From the NCBI RefSeq assembly GCF_003346815.1, contig NZ_CP031217.1, forward strand, positions 868,001 through 932,000: DNA of 64,000 bases. Direction: 5' to 3'. Below, piece by piece: positions 7,885-18,919 of this stretch (position 1 is the first letter of the stretch; the number at the start of each line of letters is the position of its first letter). The position numbers and the translations under genes are program-made. The notes below the pieces were generated by a model. That model was not told where the DNA came from, did not search any database, and worked only from the letters and a program-made list of their open reading frames with translations. Source of the stretch: Halarcobacter bivalviorum (GTDB lineage: Bacteria > Campylobacterota > Campylobacteria > Campylobacterales > Arcobacteraceae).

Positions 7885-9717
7885 ATGTGTGGAATATTTG
7901 GACAAATTTCAAGAACAAGAATAGATAAAGAGAAATTCAATAAATTAGTAAAACATTCAGAACAAAGAGGGATAGATTCAAGTGGACTTATCTATTATAA
8001 AGATGATTCATACGAGATAGCAAGAGCTGATTACAATATAGAAAAGCTTTTAAACAAAATAAAACCTTATAATCATAGAATAGTTTTAGGACATAGTAGA
8101 TTAATAACTAATGGTTTAGGGGATAATCAACCTGTAATAAAAGATAACATTTGTGCAATTCATAATGGAATTATAGTAAATGATAATGAGATTTGGGAAC
8201 AATTAAGTGAGAATCGTGAATTAAAAATTGATTCTGAAGTAATAATTGCTATAGCGAAAGAACATCTAAAACAGAATAATGAAATTTCAGAACTTCCACA
8301 TAGAATTCTTGAACTTTGCAGAGGTGTAGTAGCTTGTGCATTAGTACTACCTGAGTATGGAAAATTATTACTTTTCTCTAATAATGGTAGTTTATACGTT
8401 GGATATATAGGAGATGATATATACTTTGCTTCTGAAAGATATGCTTTAGATCAAATTTCGTGTGAAAATGTTCATCAAATAAAAGAAGAATCTCTTATTT
8501 TAGAAATACCAGTTTCAAATGACAAATTAAATATTTCTGATGATAACCATAGAATAGAAAATTTAATTCCTGAATTTAAATTTAATAAAGAAGAAGAAAG
8601 CCTTTTAGAATTTAAAGAAGATTTAAATATAAAAAGATGTAAAAGATGTATCTTACCTGAAACAATGCCTTTTATTAAATTTGATAATGAAGGTGTATGT
8701 AATTATTGTCATAACTATAAACCAAGAAATAATCCAAAACCAATAGAAGAACTATTTAAAATAGTAGAGCCATACAGAAGAAAAGGAAAAGAGCTAGATT
8801 GTATTGTTCCTTTTTCAGGAGGAAGAGATAGTTGTTATGGTTTACACTTAATTGTAAAAGAATTAGAAATGAAGCCAGTAACTTATACTTACGATTGGGG
8901 AATGGTTACTGATTTAGGAAGAAGAAATATTTCTCAAATGTGTGCTGATTTAGGTGTTGAAAATATTATTGTTGCAGCAGATATTTCTCAAAAAAGAAAA
9001 AATATTAAGATGAATTTAGAAGCTTGGCTAAAATCCCCTCATTTAGGAATGATGGCAATGCTTACAGCAGGAGATAAACACTTTTTTAGATATGTTGAAG
9101 ATATTAAAAAACAAACAGGAATAAGTTTAAACTTATGGGGAGTAAATCCTTTAGAAGTAACACATTTTAAGACAGGTTTCTTAGATATTGCTCCTGATTT
9201 TGAAGAAAAAAGAGTTTATAGTCATGGTATTATGAAACAACTTAGATACCATACAAAGAGATTTAAAGCAATGTGTGAAAGTCCAGGATATTTTAATAGT
9301 TCTTTATGGGATACTCTCTCAGGAGAGTATTATAGAAGTTTTACTGAGAAAAAAGACTATTTTCATATTTTTGATTACTGGAGATGGGATGAAGAGATAG
9401 TTGATGATACCTTAATCAATGGATATAACTGGGAGACAGCGATAGATACAAGTACCACTTGGAGAATTGGAGATGGTACAGCAGCTTTCTATAATTATGT
9501 TTATTATACAGTAGCAGGATTTACTGAGCATGATACTTTTAGAAGTAATCAAATTAGAGAAGGACAAATGACTAGAGAAAAAGCTTTAGAATTAGTAAAT
9601 GATGAGAATAGACCAAGATATCAAAATATTAGATGGTATTTAGATACATTAGGAATGGATTTTAAAGAAGTAATAAAAGTTGTTAACTCTATACCTAAAT
9701 TATATAAGGATATATAA
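7885..9717 (+). CDS. N-acetyl sugar amidotransferase fused to an N-terminal Ntn glutaminase domain (WbuX/WbpG type)
   Basis: A 610-residue two-domain enzyme. Residues 1-230 form a class II (Ntn) glutamine amidotransferase: the MCGIFG start gives the Cys2 nucleophile, followed by RGIDSSG, GHSRLITNG, HNGIIVN and DSEV. Residues 245-610 match N-acetyl sugar amidotransferases: a four-cysteine knuckle (Cys252, Cys255, Cys272, Cys275) and an ATP pyrophosphatase P-loop SGGRDS (311-316), then GVNPLE and WRWDEE. Expected reaction: ATP-dependent conversion of a sugar N-acetyl group to an acetamidino group. Usual WbpG/WbuX proteins are about 370-380 residues and take ammonia from the HisH/HisF pair, so the fused glutaminase is extra. 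It lies in the operon with almost no gaps on either side. Confidence 0.88.
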   Translation: MCGIFGQISRTRIDKEKFNKLVKHSEQRGIDSSGLIYYKDDSYEIARADYNIEKLLNKIKPYNHRIVLGHSRLITNGLGDNQPVIKDNICAIHNGIIVNDNEIWEQLSENRELKIDSEVIIAIAKEHLKQNNEISELPHRILELCRGVVACALVLPEYGKLLLFSNNGSLYVGYIGDDIYFASERYALDQISCENVHQIKEESLILEIPVSNDKLNISDDNHRIENLIPEFKFNKEEESLLEFKEDLNIKRCKRCILPETMPFIKFDNEGVCNYCHNYKPRNNPKPIEELFKIVEPYRRKGKELDCIVPFSGGRDSCYGLHLIVKELEMKPVTYTYDWGMVTDLGRRNISQMCADLGVENIIVAADISQKRKNIKMNLEAWLKSPHLGMMAMLTAGDKHFFRYVEDIKKQTGISLNLWGVNPLEVTHFKTGFLDIAPDFEEKRVYSHGIMKQLRYHTKRFKAMCESPGYFNSSLWDTLSGEYYRSFTEKKDYFHIFDYWRWDEEIVDDTLINGYNWETAIDTSTTWRIGDGTAAFYNYVYYTVAGFTEHDTFRSNQIREGQMTREKALELVNDENRPRYQNIRWYLDTLGMDFKEVIKVVNSIPKLYKDI

Positions 9718-10949
9718 TGAAAATTTGGTGTATCTCTAAGTATGCTAGTCCTCCAAATTATAGCAAAATGCCAGCAAGGTTATTTACATTAACAAAAGAG
9801 TTTAATAAGCTAGGAAATAAGGCAACTCTAATTACTTCTGATTCAAATCATTTTGCTAATTATCCTGATAGTGAAAATAGATATAACTTTGAAGAAGTAG
9901 AGGATGTACCTGTAGTATGGGTAAAAACTAAAAAATATTTAAAAACAGCATCAATTTCTAGGGTATTAAGTTGGTTTGATTTTGAAAGATGGCTTTTTAA
10001 ATTTAATACTAAAAAACTTGATAAACCTGATGTAGTTATCGTATCTTCTTTATCTATTTTTTCTATTCTTTATGGCTACTATTTAAAAAGAAAGTTTAAC
10101 TCTTTTTTAGTTTTTGAAATTAGAGATATTTGGCCTTTAACTATGACAGAAGAGGGTGGTTTTTCTAAATGGCATCCTTTAGTTTTATTAATAGGAATAA
10201 TAGAAAAATTTGGTTACAAAAAAGCTGATTTAATTGTAGGAACAATGCCTAAATTAGATTTACATGTGAAAAATATTTTAGGTTATGAAAAACCATTTTT
10301 TTGCTCTCCTTTAGGTTTTGAACCTAAAAATTATCAAAAAGAGCTTTTAAGTGATAAGAATCCTTTTGATAAAGTTTTTCCTAGTAATAAAATTATTGTT
10401 GGTTATGCTGGAAGTATGGGTATAACAAATGCTTTAGAACCTTTTATTCAAGCAATTAAATTATTGAATGAAAATATAAATATACATTTTATGTTAGTAG
10501 GAAGTGGAGACTTAAGAGAAAAGTTTGAAAAAGAATTAAGTTCTTGTTCTAACGTAACTTTCTTACCTAGAATTGAACAAAATGAAGTGAAATATTTTTT
10601 AGAAAAATGTGATATTTTATATTTATCAACAAAAGATTCAAAAGTATGGGAATATGGACAATCAATGAATAAAGTTGTAGAATATATGCTAGCTTCTAAA
10701 CCTATAATTGCCTCTTATTCAGGCTATCCTTCTATGATAAATGAATCAAATTGTGGTTACTTTGAAAATACATCAGATGCGAATGAGTTAAAAGATAAGA
10801 TTTTAAATATTGTTAATCTAGATGAAGAAGAGAGAAGAAATCTTGGAGCAAATGGTAGAGAATGGGTTTATGAGAATAGACAGTATTCAAAACTAGCAAA
10901 AGATTATTTATCTAAAATTAAAACTGAAATGGAATCTAATAATGCTTAA
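9717..10949 (+). CDS. GT4-family glycosyltransferase (WbpJ/WbuB-like)
   Basis: A 410-residue GT-B transferase with the opening [15 protein letters not shown] typical of the WbuB/WbpJ group, then [18 protein letters not shown] at the start of the C-terminal domain, and [20 protein letters not shown] as the donor-binding region. Known relatives add N-acetyl-fucosamine or di-N-acetylated sugars to the lipid-linked primer; the exact sugar here is unknown. The start overlaps the amidotransferase stop (TAATG) and the end overlaps the priming transferase by 8 bp. Confidence 0.85.
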   Translation: MKIWCISKYASPPNYSKMPARLFTLTKEFNKLGNKATLITSDSNHFANYPDSENRYNFEEVEDVPVVWVKTKKYLKTASISRVLSWFDFERWLFKFNTKKLDKPDVVIVSSLSIFSILYGYYLKRKFNSFLVFEIRDIWPLTMTEEGGFSKWHPLVLLIGIIEKFGYKKADLIVGTMPKLDLHVKNILGYEKPFFCSPLGFEPKNYQKELLSDKNPFDKVFPSNKIIVGYAGSMGITNALEPFIQAIKLLNENINIHFMLVGSGDLREKFEKELSSCSNVTFLPRIEQNEVKYFLEKCDILYLSTKDSKVWEYGQSMNKVVEYMLASKPIIASYSGYPSMINESNCGYFENTSDANELKDKILNIVNLDEEERRNLGANGREWVYENRQYSKLAKDYLSKIKTEMESNNA

Positions 10950-11535
10950 ATCAATATTTGATAAACTTTTAGCACTTTTTTTAATAATACTATTTTTACC
11001 AATATATATAGTAGTGAGTTTACTTATTTTATGGAAAATGGGAAATCCTATTCTTTTTAGACAAAAAAGACCAGGGTATAAAGAAAAAATATTTGGTATT
11101 TATAAGTTTCGAACAATGACAAATGAAACAGATAAAGAAGGAAATCTACTTCCCGATGATAGAAGACTTGTTGGAGTTGGAAAATTTATTAGAAGTACAA
11201 GTTTAGATGAACTTCCTCAACTATTTAATGTTTTAAAAGGTGAAATGAGTTTTGTAGGTCCAAGACCTTTGTTAATTGAATACTTAGACTTTTATAATGA
11301 TGAGCAAAAAAGACGACACAATGTAAAACCTGGTATTACAGGTTGGGCACAAGTAAATGGAAGAAATGCTATTTCTTGGGAACAAAAATTTGAATATGAT
11401 GTTTGGTATGTTGATAATCAATCTTTTCTATTAGATATGAAAATACTTTGGTTAACTTTTTTAAAAGTTGTAAAAAGAAGTGATATTAGCTCTTCAAATA
11501 GTGTTACAATGGAAAAATTTACTGGGACAAAGTAA
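10942..11535 (+). CDS. pglC: Phosphoglycosyl transferase initiating the glycan (PglC-like)
   Basis: A 197-residue small monotopic phosphoglycosyl transferase. It has one N-terminal hydrophobic re-entrant helix (about residues 8-30), the FRQKRPG and KFRTM motifs, the catalytic Asp-Glu pair in TSLDELPQ, the VGPRPLL motif and [13 protein letters not shown]. Role: transfer of phospho-diacetylbacillosamine (or a related phospho-HexNAc) from UDP to undecaprenyl phosphate at the inner membrane. It is followed directly by the three UDP-bacillosamine enzymes, which supports the substrate. It overlaps the upstream transferase by 8 bp. Confidence 0.9.
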   Translation: MLKSIFDKLLALFLIILFLPIYIVVSLLILWKMGNPILFRQKRPGYKEKIFGIYKFRTMTNETDKEGNLLPDDRRLVGVGKFIRSTSLDELPQLFNVLKGEMSFVGPRPLLIEYLDFYNDEQKRRHNVKPGITGWAQVNGRNAISWEQKFEYDVWYVDNQSFLLDMKILWLTFLKVVKRSDISSSNSVTMEKFTGTK

Positions 11536-11536
11536 G

Positions 11537-12130
11537 ATGAAAGAGTTATATATTTATGGAGCTAGTGGTCATGGTCTTGTAGTAGCAGATATTGCAAGAG
11601 ATAATGGCTATGAAAATATTATATTTATAGATGACGGAAAGAATGAATACCCAACTTTTGAAGATATAAAAGACTCTAATAATATTCCTATAGCTTTTGG
11701 AATAGGAAATAATATTATACGAGCTAAACTTTATGAAAAAGTAAAAAAAGAGGGCTTTAATCTAGCTACTTTAATTCATTCTAGTTCAATTATCTCTTCT
11801 AGTGTTTGTATTGAAGAAGGCACTATTGTAATGCCAAATGTAGTTATAAATGCAAATTCAATTATTGGTAAAGCAGTAATATTAAATAGTAGTTCAGTAA
11901 TAGAACATGAATGTAAAATAGAAGATTTTGTACATATCTCTCCTAATGTGGCTCTTGCTGGAAATGTAAATATAAAAGAATTAACTCATATTGGAATAGG
12001 TTCTTGTGTAATTCAAGGGTTAACAGTAGGAAAAAACTCTTTAATTGGTGCAGGTGCAGTAGTTGTAAAAAATATAAAAGATAATATAAAAGCTTATGGT
12101 AATCCATGTTGTGAAGTTGAGGAATTATAA
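11537..12130 (+). CDS. pglD: UDP-4-amino-sugar acetyltransferase (PglD/NeuD family)
   Basis: A 197-residue acetyltransferase. The N-terminal Rossmann-like part starts YIYGASGHGLVVADIA and is followed by left-handed beta-helix hexapeptide repeats ending GAGAVVVKN and YGNPCCEVEEL; the EH pair in VIEHECKI corresponds to the catalytic histidine region of PglD. Reaction: acetyl-CoA-dependent N4-acetylation giving UDP-diacetylbacillosamine. I start it at ATG 11537, directly after the pglC stop; a longer frame from 11480 would overlap pglC by 56 bp and add residues not seen in the family. Confidence 0.88.
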   Translation: MKELYIYGASGHGLVVADIARDNGYENIIFIDDGKNEYPTFEDIKDSNNIPIAFGIGNNIIRAKLYEKVKKEGFNLATLIHSSSIISSSVCIEEGTIVMPNVVINANSIIGKAVILNSSSVIEHECKIEDFVHISPNVALAGNVNIKELTHIGIGSCVIQGLTVGKNSLIGAGAVVVKNIKDNIKAYGNPCCEVEEL

Positions 12131-13243
<1,113 letters not shown>

Positions 13244-14971
13244 ATGTTTCACATAGATAAACGAATATTAAACTTTCTAGTTATTATTACTCTTACTATC
13301 TTTTCATTTGCTTGGACTTTTTTTATATTTCATAAACCTTTTGATTGGTTTCTTGTTTTAACTGTAATAGCTTTAAGAATGATTTCATCTCTTATACTTT
13401 TTAAAGATTTTTCTCTTTCTTGGAGCAAAGCAACTCAAAAAACATTTATTTTAAAAAGTATAGTTTATATTACACCTTTCTTTTTATATGCACCATATTT
13501 TCATGGAGAAGTTAGATTTGCTCTTATGGCATCTGAGCTTTTCTTATTTGTTTTTTCTGCAAATTTTTTAATGTATTCATACTATTTTGTAGTAAATAGA
13601 AGTAAAGTTCAAAAGACAAAAAGAGTAGTTATTTTTGGAGCAGGAAAAGCTGGTATGAAACTTGAAGAAGAGTTTAGACCTAGTAAATATAAAGTAAGAT
13701 ATTTCATTGATGATGATAAGATTATTCAAGGTAGAAGTATTGATGGAATAAGAATATTATCAAAAGAGAAGTTTAAAGAAAAAGGCAAAAAATATGACCT
13801 TCTTGTAATTGCAATTCCAAGTGCAACTCAAAAAGATATAAACTCTGTTTATAATGAGTTAAAAGAGTATTTTACTGAGATACAAATTCTTCCTTCTTTA
13901 GAACAAATTTTAAGAGATAAAGACTTTTCTACGCAGTTAAAAGATATCTCTGTTGAAGATTTACTTGCAAGGCATCCAAAAGATTTAGATAAAAAGCAAA
14001 TTGAAAATTTTATAAAAAATAAAGTAGTTCTTATTACTGGTGCTGGAGGAAGTATTGGTAGTGAGATTAGTAGGCAGTGTAAAAAATTTGGCGCAAAACA
14101 GCTTATCTTAGTTGATCATAGTGAGTTTAATCTTTATAGTATAACAGATGAGTTAAGTTCTGATATTGTTATTCCTGTTATGCAAACAGTTAGAAATTTT
14201 GGTTTTATAGAAGAGACTTTTAAAAAGTATAAACCCGAGATTGTTATCCATGCAGCAGCTTATAAACATGTACCCCTTGTAGAAGGAAATATTTTAGAAG
14301 GAATTTCAAATAATATTATAGGTACTAAAAATTGTATTGACCTTGCTATTAAATACAAAGCTGAAAAGTTTGTACTTATCTCTACAGATAAAGCAGTAAG
14401 ACCTACAAATGTGATGGGTACTACAAAGCGTATTTGTGAATTATATGCACAAAATATTAATACAAAAGATAATACTGAAATAGTAGCTGTAAGATTTGGA
14501 AATGTATTAGGAAGTAGTGGAAGTGTTATTCCTAAATTTAAATCACAAATTGAAAAAGGTGGTCCTATTACGGTAACTCATCCTGATATTACAAGATATT
14601 TTATGCTTATTCCAGAAGCTTGTGAACTTGTACTTCAAGCAGCTAGTATTGGAAAAGGTGGAGAGATATTTATTCTTGATATGGGTGAGCCAATTAAGAT
14701 TGTGGATTTAGCTAAAAATATGATTGAATTAAGTGGAAGAAAAGAGATTGAAATAGAGTATTGCGGTTTAAGACCTGGTGAAAAACTTTATGAAGAACTT
14801 TTAATCAATGATAGTGATATGAAAACACAATATGAATCAATCACAGTAGCAAGTCCTACAAAATATGATATAGAGAAGTTAAATAAAGATATTGAAGAGC
14901 TTTTAGTTTGTGAAGATAAAATAGCTAAACTAAAAGAGATAGTGCCAGAGTTTGACCATAAATTAAATTGA
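13244..14971 (+). CDS. pglF: UDP-GlcNAc 4,6-dehydratase (PglF/WbpM-like)
   Basis: A 575-residue membrane-anchored SDR. The first 120 residues contain four hydrophobic helices; a regulatory Rossmann domain follows with VVIFGAGKAGMKL, then the catalytic domain with ITGAGGSIGSEI. The active site reads STDKA (Thr381, Asp382, Lys383) and M-x3-K (Met391, Lys395), the Met-for-Tyr variant known in the large PglF/WbpM/CapD enzymes. Reaction: UDP-GlcNAc to UDP-4-keto-6-deoxy-GlcNAc, first step of the bacillosamine route served by pglE and pglD upstream. It ends the long operon. Confidence 0.92.
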   Translation: MFHIDKRILNFLVIITLTIFSFAWTFFIFHKPFDWFLVLTVIALRMISSLILFKDFSLSWSKATQKTFILKSIVYITPFFLYAPYFHGEVRFALMASELFLFVFSANFLMYSYYFVVNRSKVQKTKRVVIFGAGKAGMKLEEEFRPSKYKVRYFIDDDKIIQGRSIDGIRILSKEKFKEKGKKYDLLVIAIPSATQKDINSVYNELKEYFTEIQILPSLEQILRDKDFSTQLKDISVEDLLARHPKDLDKKQIENFIKNKVVLITGAGGSIGSEISRQCKKFGAKQLILVDHSEFNLYSITDELSSDIVIPVMQTVRNFGFIEETFKKYKPEIVIHAAAYKHVPLVEGNILEGISNNIIGTKNCIDLAIKYKAEKFVLISTDKAVRPTNVMGTTKRICELYAQNINTKDNTEIVAVRFGNVLGSSGSVIPKFKSQIEKGGPITVTHPDITRYFMLIPEACELVLQAASIGKGGEIFILDMGEPIKIVDLAKNMIELSGRKEIEIEYCGLRPGEKLYEELLINDSDMKTQYESITVASPTKYDIEKLNKDIEELLVCEDKIAKLKEIVPEFDHKLN

Positions 14972-14992
14972 TTTAGAATCTAATCAAAATTT

Positions 14993-15001
14993 TGCTAAAA
15001 T
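14993..15001 (+). promoter_or_regulatory. Extended -10 promoter for the heptose operon
   Basis: TGCTAAAAT is an extended -10 box in the 62-bp gap between pglF and hldD, preceded by an A/T-rich stretch in place of a -35 box, as is usual in Campylobacterota. It would give a start near 15008, about 26 bases before the hldD ATG. Sequence match only. Confidence 0.55.
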
Positions 15002-15033
15002 AGTATCTTTTAAATTAAAGTGAGAATACTATT

Positions 15034-16047
15034 ATGAAATATACTAATATAGATTTTAATAACAAAACAATACTTATTACAGGAGCTGCAGGTTTCATTG
15101 GTTCAAGCTTGTGCTTTTACTTTCAAGAAAACTATCCAAAAGCAAATATTATTGCTCTTGATTGCTTTAGAAATGAAGAGACTTTTTCAAATGGAAATTT
15201 AAAAAGTTTTGGACATTTTAAAAACCTTTTAGGATTTAAAGGTGTAGTTGTTAGTGGTAATATAAATGATAAAAAACTTTTAAAAGAGTTAGATATCAAT
15301 TATAACTTTGACTATATCTTCCATCAAGCAGCTATTTCTGATACTACAGTACAAGAACAAGACTTAATGATTCAAACAAATGTAAATGCTTATGAAGATT
15401 TATTAAAAATTGCTATTAATCATGGGGCTAATATGATTTATGCAAGTTCTGCTGCTACTTATGGAGATAGTGATAGATTTGAAGTTGGATATGAACAACC
15501 AAACAATGTATATGGCTTCTCAAAAGTTATGATGGATAATATTTCTTATAAATATATCAATCAAGGTGTTGATATCTCAATTGTAGGACTTAAATATTTT
15601 AATGTTTTTGGACCAAGAGAGTTTTATAAAAATAAAACGGCTTCTATGGTAGTACAATTTGGACACCAAATCTTAAAAGGACTTACTCCAAAGCTATTTG
15701 AAGGAAGTGATAAAATCCTAAGAGATTTTATCTATATTGAAGATGTAATTCAAGCAAACATAAAGGCTTGTGAGCCAAAACAAAGTGGTGTTTATAATGT
15801 AGGAACAGGTAAAGCTAGAAGTTTTGAAGATATTGTAAATATTCTACAAAAAGAACTAGAAATTGACAATGGAAAAGAGTATATTCCAAATCCATTTATT
15901 GGTTCTTATCAGTTCTTTACAGAGGCTAATATTGAAGCTTCAAAAGAGAATTTAAATTATGAACCACAGTATTCAATGGAAGAGGGTATTAAAGCATATC
16001 TTCCTGAGATTAAAAGACTATTTGAAACTGAAGTAAAAAAAGGATAG
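15034..16047 (+). CDS. hldD: ADP-L-glycero-D-manno-heptose 6-epimerase
   Basis: A 337-residue extended SDR. The NAD-binding motif is ITGAAGFIGSSL near the N terminus; the catalytic Tyr-x3-Lys is in NNVYGFSKVMMD, with SSAATYGD supplying the Ser/Thr; KYFNVFGPRE and YNVGTGKARSFEDI are typical of HldD. Reaction: conversion of ADP-D-glycero- to ADP-L-glycero-D-manno-heptose for the inner core of LPS. It is first in hldD-hldE-gmhA, with its own predicted promoter. Length is close to E. coli HldD (310), slightly longer. Confidence 0.92.
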   Translation: MKYTNIDFNNKTILITGAAGFIGSSLCFYFQENYPKANIIALDCFRNEETFSNGNLKSFGHFKNLLGFKGVVVSGNINDKKLLKELDINYNFDYIFHQAAISDTTVQEQDLMIQTNVNAYEDLLKIAINHGANMIYASSAATYGDSDRFEVGYEQPNNVYGFSKVMMDNISYKYINQGVDISIVGLKYFNVFGPREFYKNKTASMVVQFGHQILKGLTPKLFEGSDKILRDFIYIEDVIQANIKACEPKQSGVYNVGTGKARSFEDIVNILQKELEIDNGKEYIPNPFIGSYQFFTEANIEASKENLNYEPQYSMEEGIKAYLPEIKRLFETEVKKG

Positions 16048-16050
16048 TAG

Positions 16051-17493
16051 TTGCAAAATATTCAAAAATTAGTTTCAGAATATCAACCAAGAATTTTAGT
16101 TATTGGAGATTTAATGATAGATGAGTACCTTTGGGGTACTTGCGACAGAATCTCTCCTGAAGCACCAGTTCAAGTTGTAGATATAAAAAAAGAGACAAAG
16201 GTTTTAGGTGGTGCTGGAAATGTTATTAGCAATCTAGTAGCACTTGGAAGTGAAGTTTCTGTAATGTCAGTAATTGGAAATGATGAAGCTGGACATGAAG
16301 TAAAATCAATGCTTGATAAACAAGGTGTGAAATCTTTTTTAGTTGAGCAAAGTGGAAGAAAAACTTCAAGAAAGACTAGACTTATGGCTTCTCATTCACA
16401 AGTTGTAAGGTATGATAAAGAGAGTAAAAACTCTATTTCATCTACAAGTGCAAAAGCTATTTTTGATAAACTTCAAGAAAAGATTACTAGCTATGATACG
16501 ATTTTATTATCAGATTATAATAAAGGTGTTCTTACTCGTGAGCTTTTAGAAAAAGTAATCTCTTATGCAAATAAATATAATAAAAAAGTTTTAGTTGACC
16601 CAAAAGGAAATGATTTCTCTAAATATAAAGGAGCATATCTTTTAACTCCCAATAAAAAAGAGGCACAAATAGCTTCTGGTATTCAAATAGAAAATGATGA
16701 CTCTTTAAGAAAAGCTTTAGAAAAATTAAAAGCTGATGCTTCTTTAGGTGTATCTCTTATTACTCTTAGTGAAAATGGAATTGCTATTTTAGATAATGAT
16801 GAGGTTATTATTAAACCTACTGTTGCAAGGGAAGTTTATGATGTAACAGGAGCAGGGGATACTGTATTAGCCTCTTTAGGTTTTGCTTTAAGTTTAGGTT
16901 GTGATATTCAAAATAGTGTTGAGTTTGCAAATTTAGCTGCTGGGGTTGTAGTTAGTAAAATTGGAAGTGCAACTGCTACTTTAGATGAGATTGAAGAGTA
17001 TCAAGCAAGTTTACATAAAAGCTCAATTGAATTACATATTAAATCAAGAGAAGAAATAGAAAAAATCTCTTTAAGATTAAAAAATCAGGGTAAAAAAGTA
17101 GTATTTACAAATGGTTGTTTTGATATCTTACACAGAGGTCATGTAAGTTATTTAAATGTAGCAAAATCTTTTGGAGATGTTTTAATCTTAGGTTTAAATT
17201 CAGATGCGAGTGTTAAAAGATTAAAAGGTGAAGATAGACCAATAAATAATGAAGAGGATAGAGCTTATATTCTTTCAGCTTTAGAGTGCATTGATTATGT
17301 TGTGATATTTGATGAAGATACTCCTTATGAACTTATAAAAGTAGTAGAACCTGATATCTTAGTAAAAGGTGCTGATTACGAAGGTAAAGAAGTTGTAGGA
17401 AGTGATATTGCAAAACAGACAAAGCTGGTTGAGTTTGTTGATGGAAAGAGTACTACAAAAACAATAGAGAAAATCCAAGGAGCAAAAAGTTGA
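16051..17493 (+). CDS. hldE: Bifunctional heptose 7-phosphate kinase / heptose 1-phosphate adenylyltransferase
   Basis: A 480-residue fusion. Residues 1-315 form a ribokinase-type kinase ([33 protein letters not shown] with catalytic Asp); residues 340-480 form a cytidylyltransferase-like nucleotidyltransferase ([17 protein letters not shown] with HRGH, and VVGSD). Reactions: phosphorylation of heptose 7-phosphate, and ADP transfer to heptose 1-phosphate. The start is TTG 16051 with AAGGA just upstream; the stop overlaps the gmhA start by 4 bp. The phosphatase GmhB needed between the two steps is not encoded in this window. Confidence 0.93.
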   Translation: MQNIQKLVSEYQPRILVIGDLMIDEYLWGTCDRISPEAPVQVVDIKKETKVLGGAGNVISNLVALGSEVSVMSVIGNDEAGHEVKSMLDKQGVKSFLVEQSGRKTSRKTRLMASHSQVVRYDKESKNSISSTSAKAIFDKLQEKITSYDTILLSDYNKGVLTRELLEKVISYANKYNKKVLVDPKGNDFSKYKGAYLLTPNKKEAQIASGIQIENDDSLRKALEKLKADASLGVSLITLSENGIAILDNDEVIIKPTVAREVYDVTGAGDTVLASLGFALSLGCDIQNSVEFANLAAGVVVSKIGSATATLDEIEEYQASLHKSSIELHIKSREEIEKISLRLKNQGKKVVFTNGCFDILHRGHVSYLNVAKSFGDVLILGLNSDASVKRLKGEDRPINNEEDRAYILSALECIDYVVIFDEDTPYELIKVVEPDILVKGADYEGKEVVGSDIAKQTKLVEFVDGKSTTKTIEKIQGAKS

Positions 17494-18056
17494 AAAATGT
17501 AATAGAAAGTGAATTTAAAGCTCATTTAGAAACTATTCAAAAAGTAATGGAAACAATGGCAACGCCATTAGAAGATGCTTCAAAGTTAATAGTTGAAACA
17601 CTAAAAAATGGAAATAAAGTTCTATTTTTTGGAAATGGTGGAAGTGCTGCTGATGCTCAACATATTGCCGCTGAACTAACAGGAAGATATAAAACAGAGA
17701 GACGTGGACTTCCTGGTATTGCTCTTACAACTGATACTTCAGCTTTAACTGCTATTGGAAATGATTATGGATTTGATAGGGTTTTTGATAGACAAGTAGA
17801 AGCTTTAGCTCAAAAGGGAGATTTACTTTTTGGTATCTCTACTTCTGGAAACTCTAAAAATGTAATTAATGCTTTTAAAGTAGGGCAAGAAATAGGTTGT
17901 AAAATTGTTGGTATGTCAGGACGTGATGGAGGAGAGATGAATAATTATTGTGATGTTAATTTAGTAGTTCCTTCAAATGATACTCCAAGAATTCAAGAGA
18001 TGCATATACTTTTTGGACATACTATTTGTCAAATTATAGATAATGAGTTATCTTAA
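17490..18056 (+). CDS. gmhA: Sedoheptulose 7-phosphate isomerase
   Basis: A 188-residue SIS-domain isomerase with [51 protein letters not shown] and the C-terminal His in [15 protein letters not shown]. Reaction: sedoheptulose 7-phosphate to D-glycero-D-manno-heptose 7-phosphate, the first committed step to ADP-heptose. It begins with TTG in a 4-bp overlap with hldE. Length matches the family (about 190). Confidence 0.93.
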   Translation: MKNVIESEFKAHLETIQKVMETMATPLEDASKLIVETLKNGNKVLFFGNGGSAADAQHIAAELTGRYKTERRGLPGIALTTDTSALTAIGNDYGFDRVFDRQVEALAQKGDLLFGISTSGNSKNVINAFKVGQEIGCKIVGMSGRDGGEMNNYCDVNLVVPSNDTPRIQEMHILFGHTICQIIDNELS

Positions 18057-18058
18057 AA

Positions 18059-18919
18059 ATGTTCTCAATAAACTACAAAGCAAAAACTCCTTTAATAGAT
18101 AAACTTCTTGAACAAGAGAATTTTCAAGAGTTAAAAAAAGCCTCTTTATTTTCTAAGGTAATTGGGAAAAAAGAGTTTGCTGATATCTATTTTCATTCAG
18201 GAAGTTTTGATAAAGAGGCTATTGAGAATATAAAAAATGCAAAAAAGGTTTTTGTAAATTCTCAAACTGCTCACCATGAATTATTAAAAAATCTTCAAGA
18301 AAATATTGAAAAAGTTGAAGTTTTATATCCTAGTATAGATATTGAATATAAAAAACCAAAAGAGGTTAAAGAGGAGTTTTGCCAAGAGCAAAACCTTGAC
18401 CCTAAAAAGAAGATTATCTTTTTTACTGGTAAAAATCTAAAATCTTCAGGAGTAAAAGAGTTTATCTCTATTGTTTTACAACTAGCCTCTGATAATTTTA
18501 TTGCAATTATTGAAGGGGATAAAAAACAAATTACAAGTTTAAAATTTCAACTATCTAAAATAAATATTGAAGGGAAGATTCTACTGTTAGAAGAGTATAA
18601 AAATAGAGATAACTTATTTTTAGCAAGTGATATTTTTATTTTACCAACTCATAGTAAGAATTTTGCTTCAAATATTTTAAAAGCAATGTTTTGCAAATGT
18701 GCAGTTTTTGTAACAGCAACAAATCCTGCAAAAGAGCTTGTGGATGTTTTCTCAATGATGGAAAGTCCAGATGATAGAAGTATGCAATTTAAAGTAAATG
18801 CACTTTTACAAAATAAAAATGATTTAAAATTAATCAAAAAACAAAATAGAAAAATTGCGCAAGAGTATACTTTAGAAAAAGCTCTTGAAAGAGTAAATAA
18901 AGTAATAAACTCAATTTAA
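18059..18919 (+). CDS. Glycosyltransferase-like protein (GT-B, degenerate)
   Basis: A 286-residue protein that follows gmhA by two bases. The C-terminal half resembles the donor-binding domain of GT4 enzymes (KKIIFFTGKNLKSSGVKEF, LFLASDIFILPTHSKNFASNILKAMFCKCAVFVT). The E-x7-E motif is not intact: the second Glu region reads NILKAMF. The N-terminal domain is shortened compared with the usual 370-400 residues. The neighbours point to LPS-core or glycan assembly. It may be an active but diverged transferase or a reduced one. The stop overlaps the convergent ligE stop. Confidence 0.6.
   Translation: MFSINYKAKTPLIDKLLEQENFQELKKASLFSKVIGKKEFADIYFHSGSFDKEAIENIKNAKKVFVNSQTAHHELLKNLQENIEKVEVLYPSIDIEYKKPKEVKEEFCQEQNLDPKKKIIFFTGKNLKSSGVKEFISIVLQLASDNFIAIIEGDKKQITSLKFQLSKINIEGKILLLEEYKNRDNLFLASDIFILPTHSKNFASNILKAMFCKCAVFVTATNPAKELVDVFSMMESPDDRSMQFKVNALLQNKNDLKLIKKQNRKIAQEYTLEKALERVNKVINSI

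Noticed and set aside
11480-11536. Longer PglD starting inside pglC
   Set aside because: The extra residues are not family-like; ATG 11537 directly after the pglC stop fits much better.
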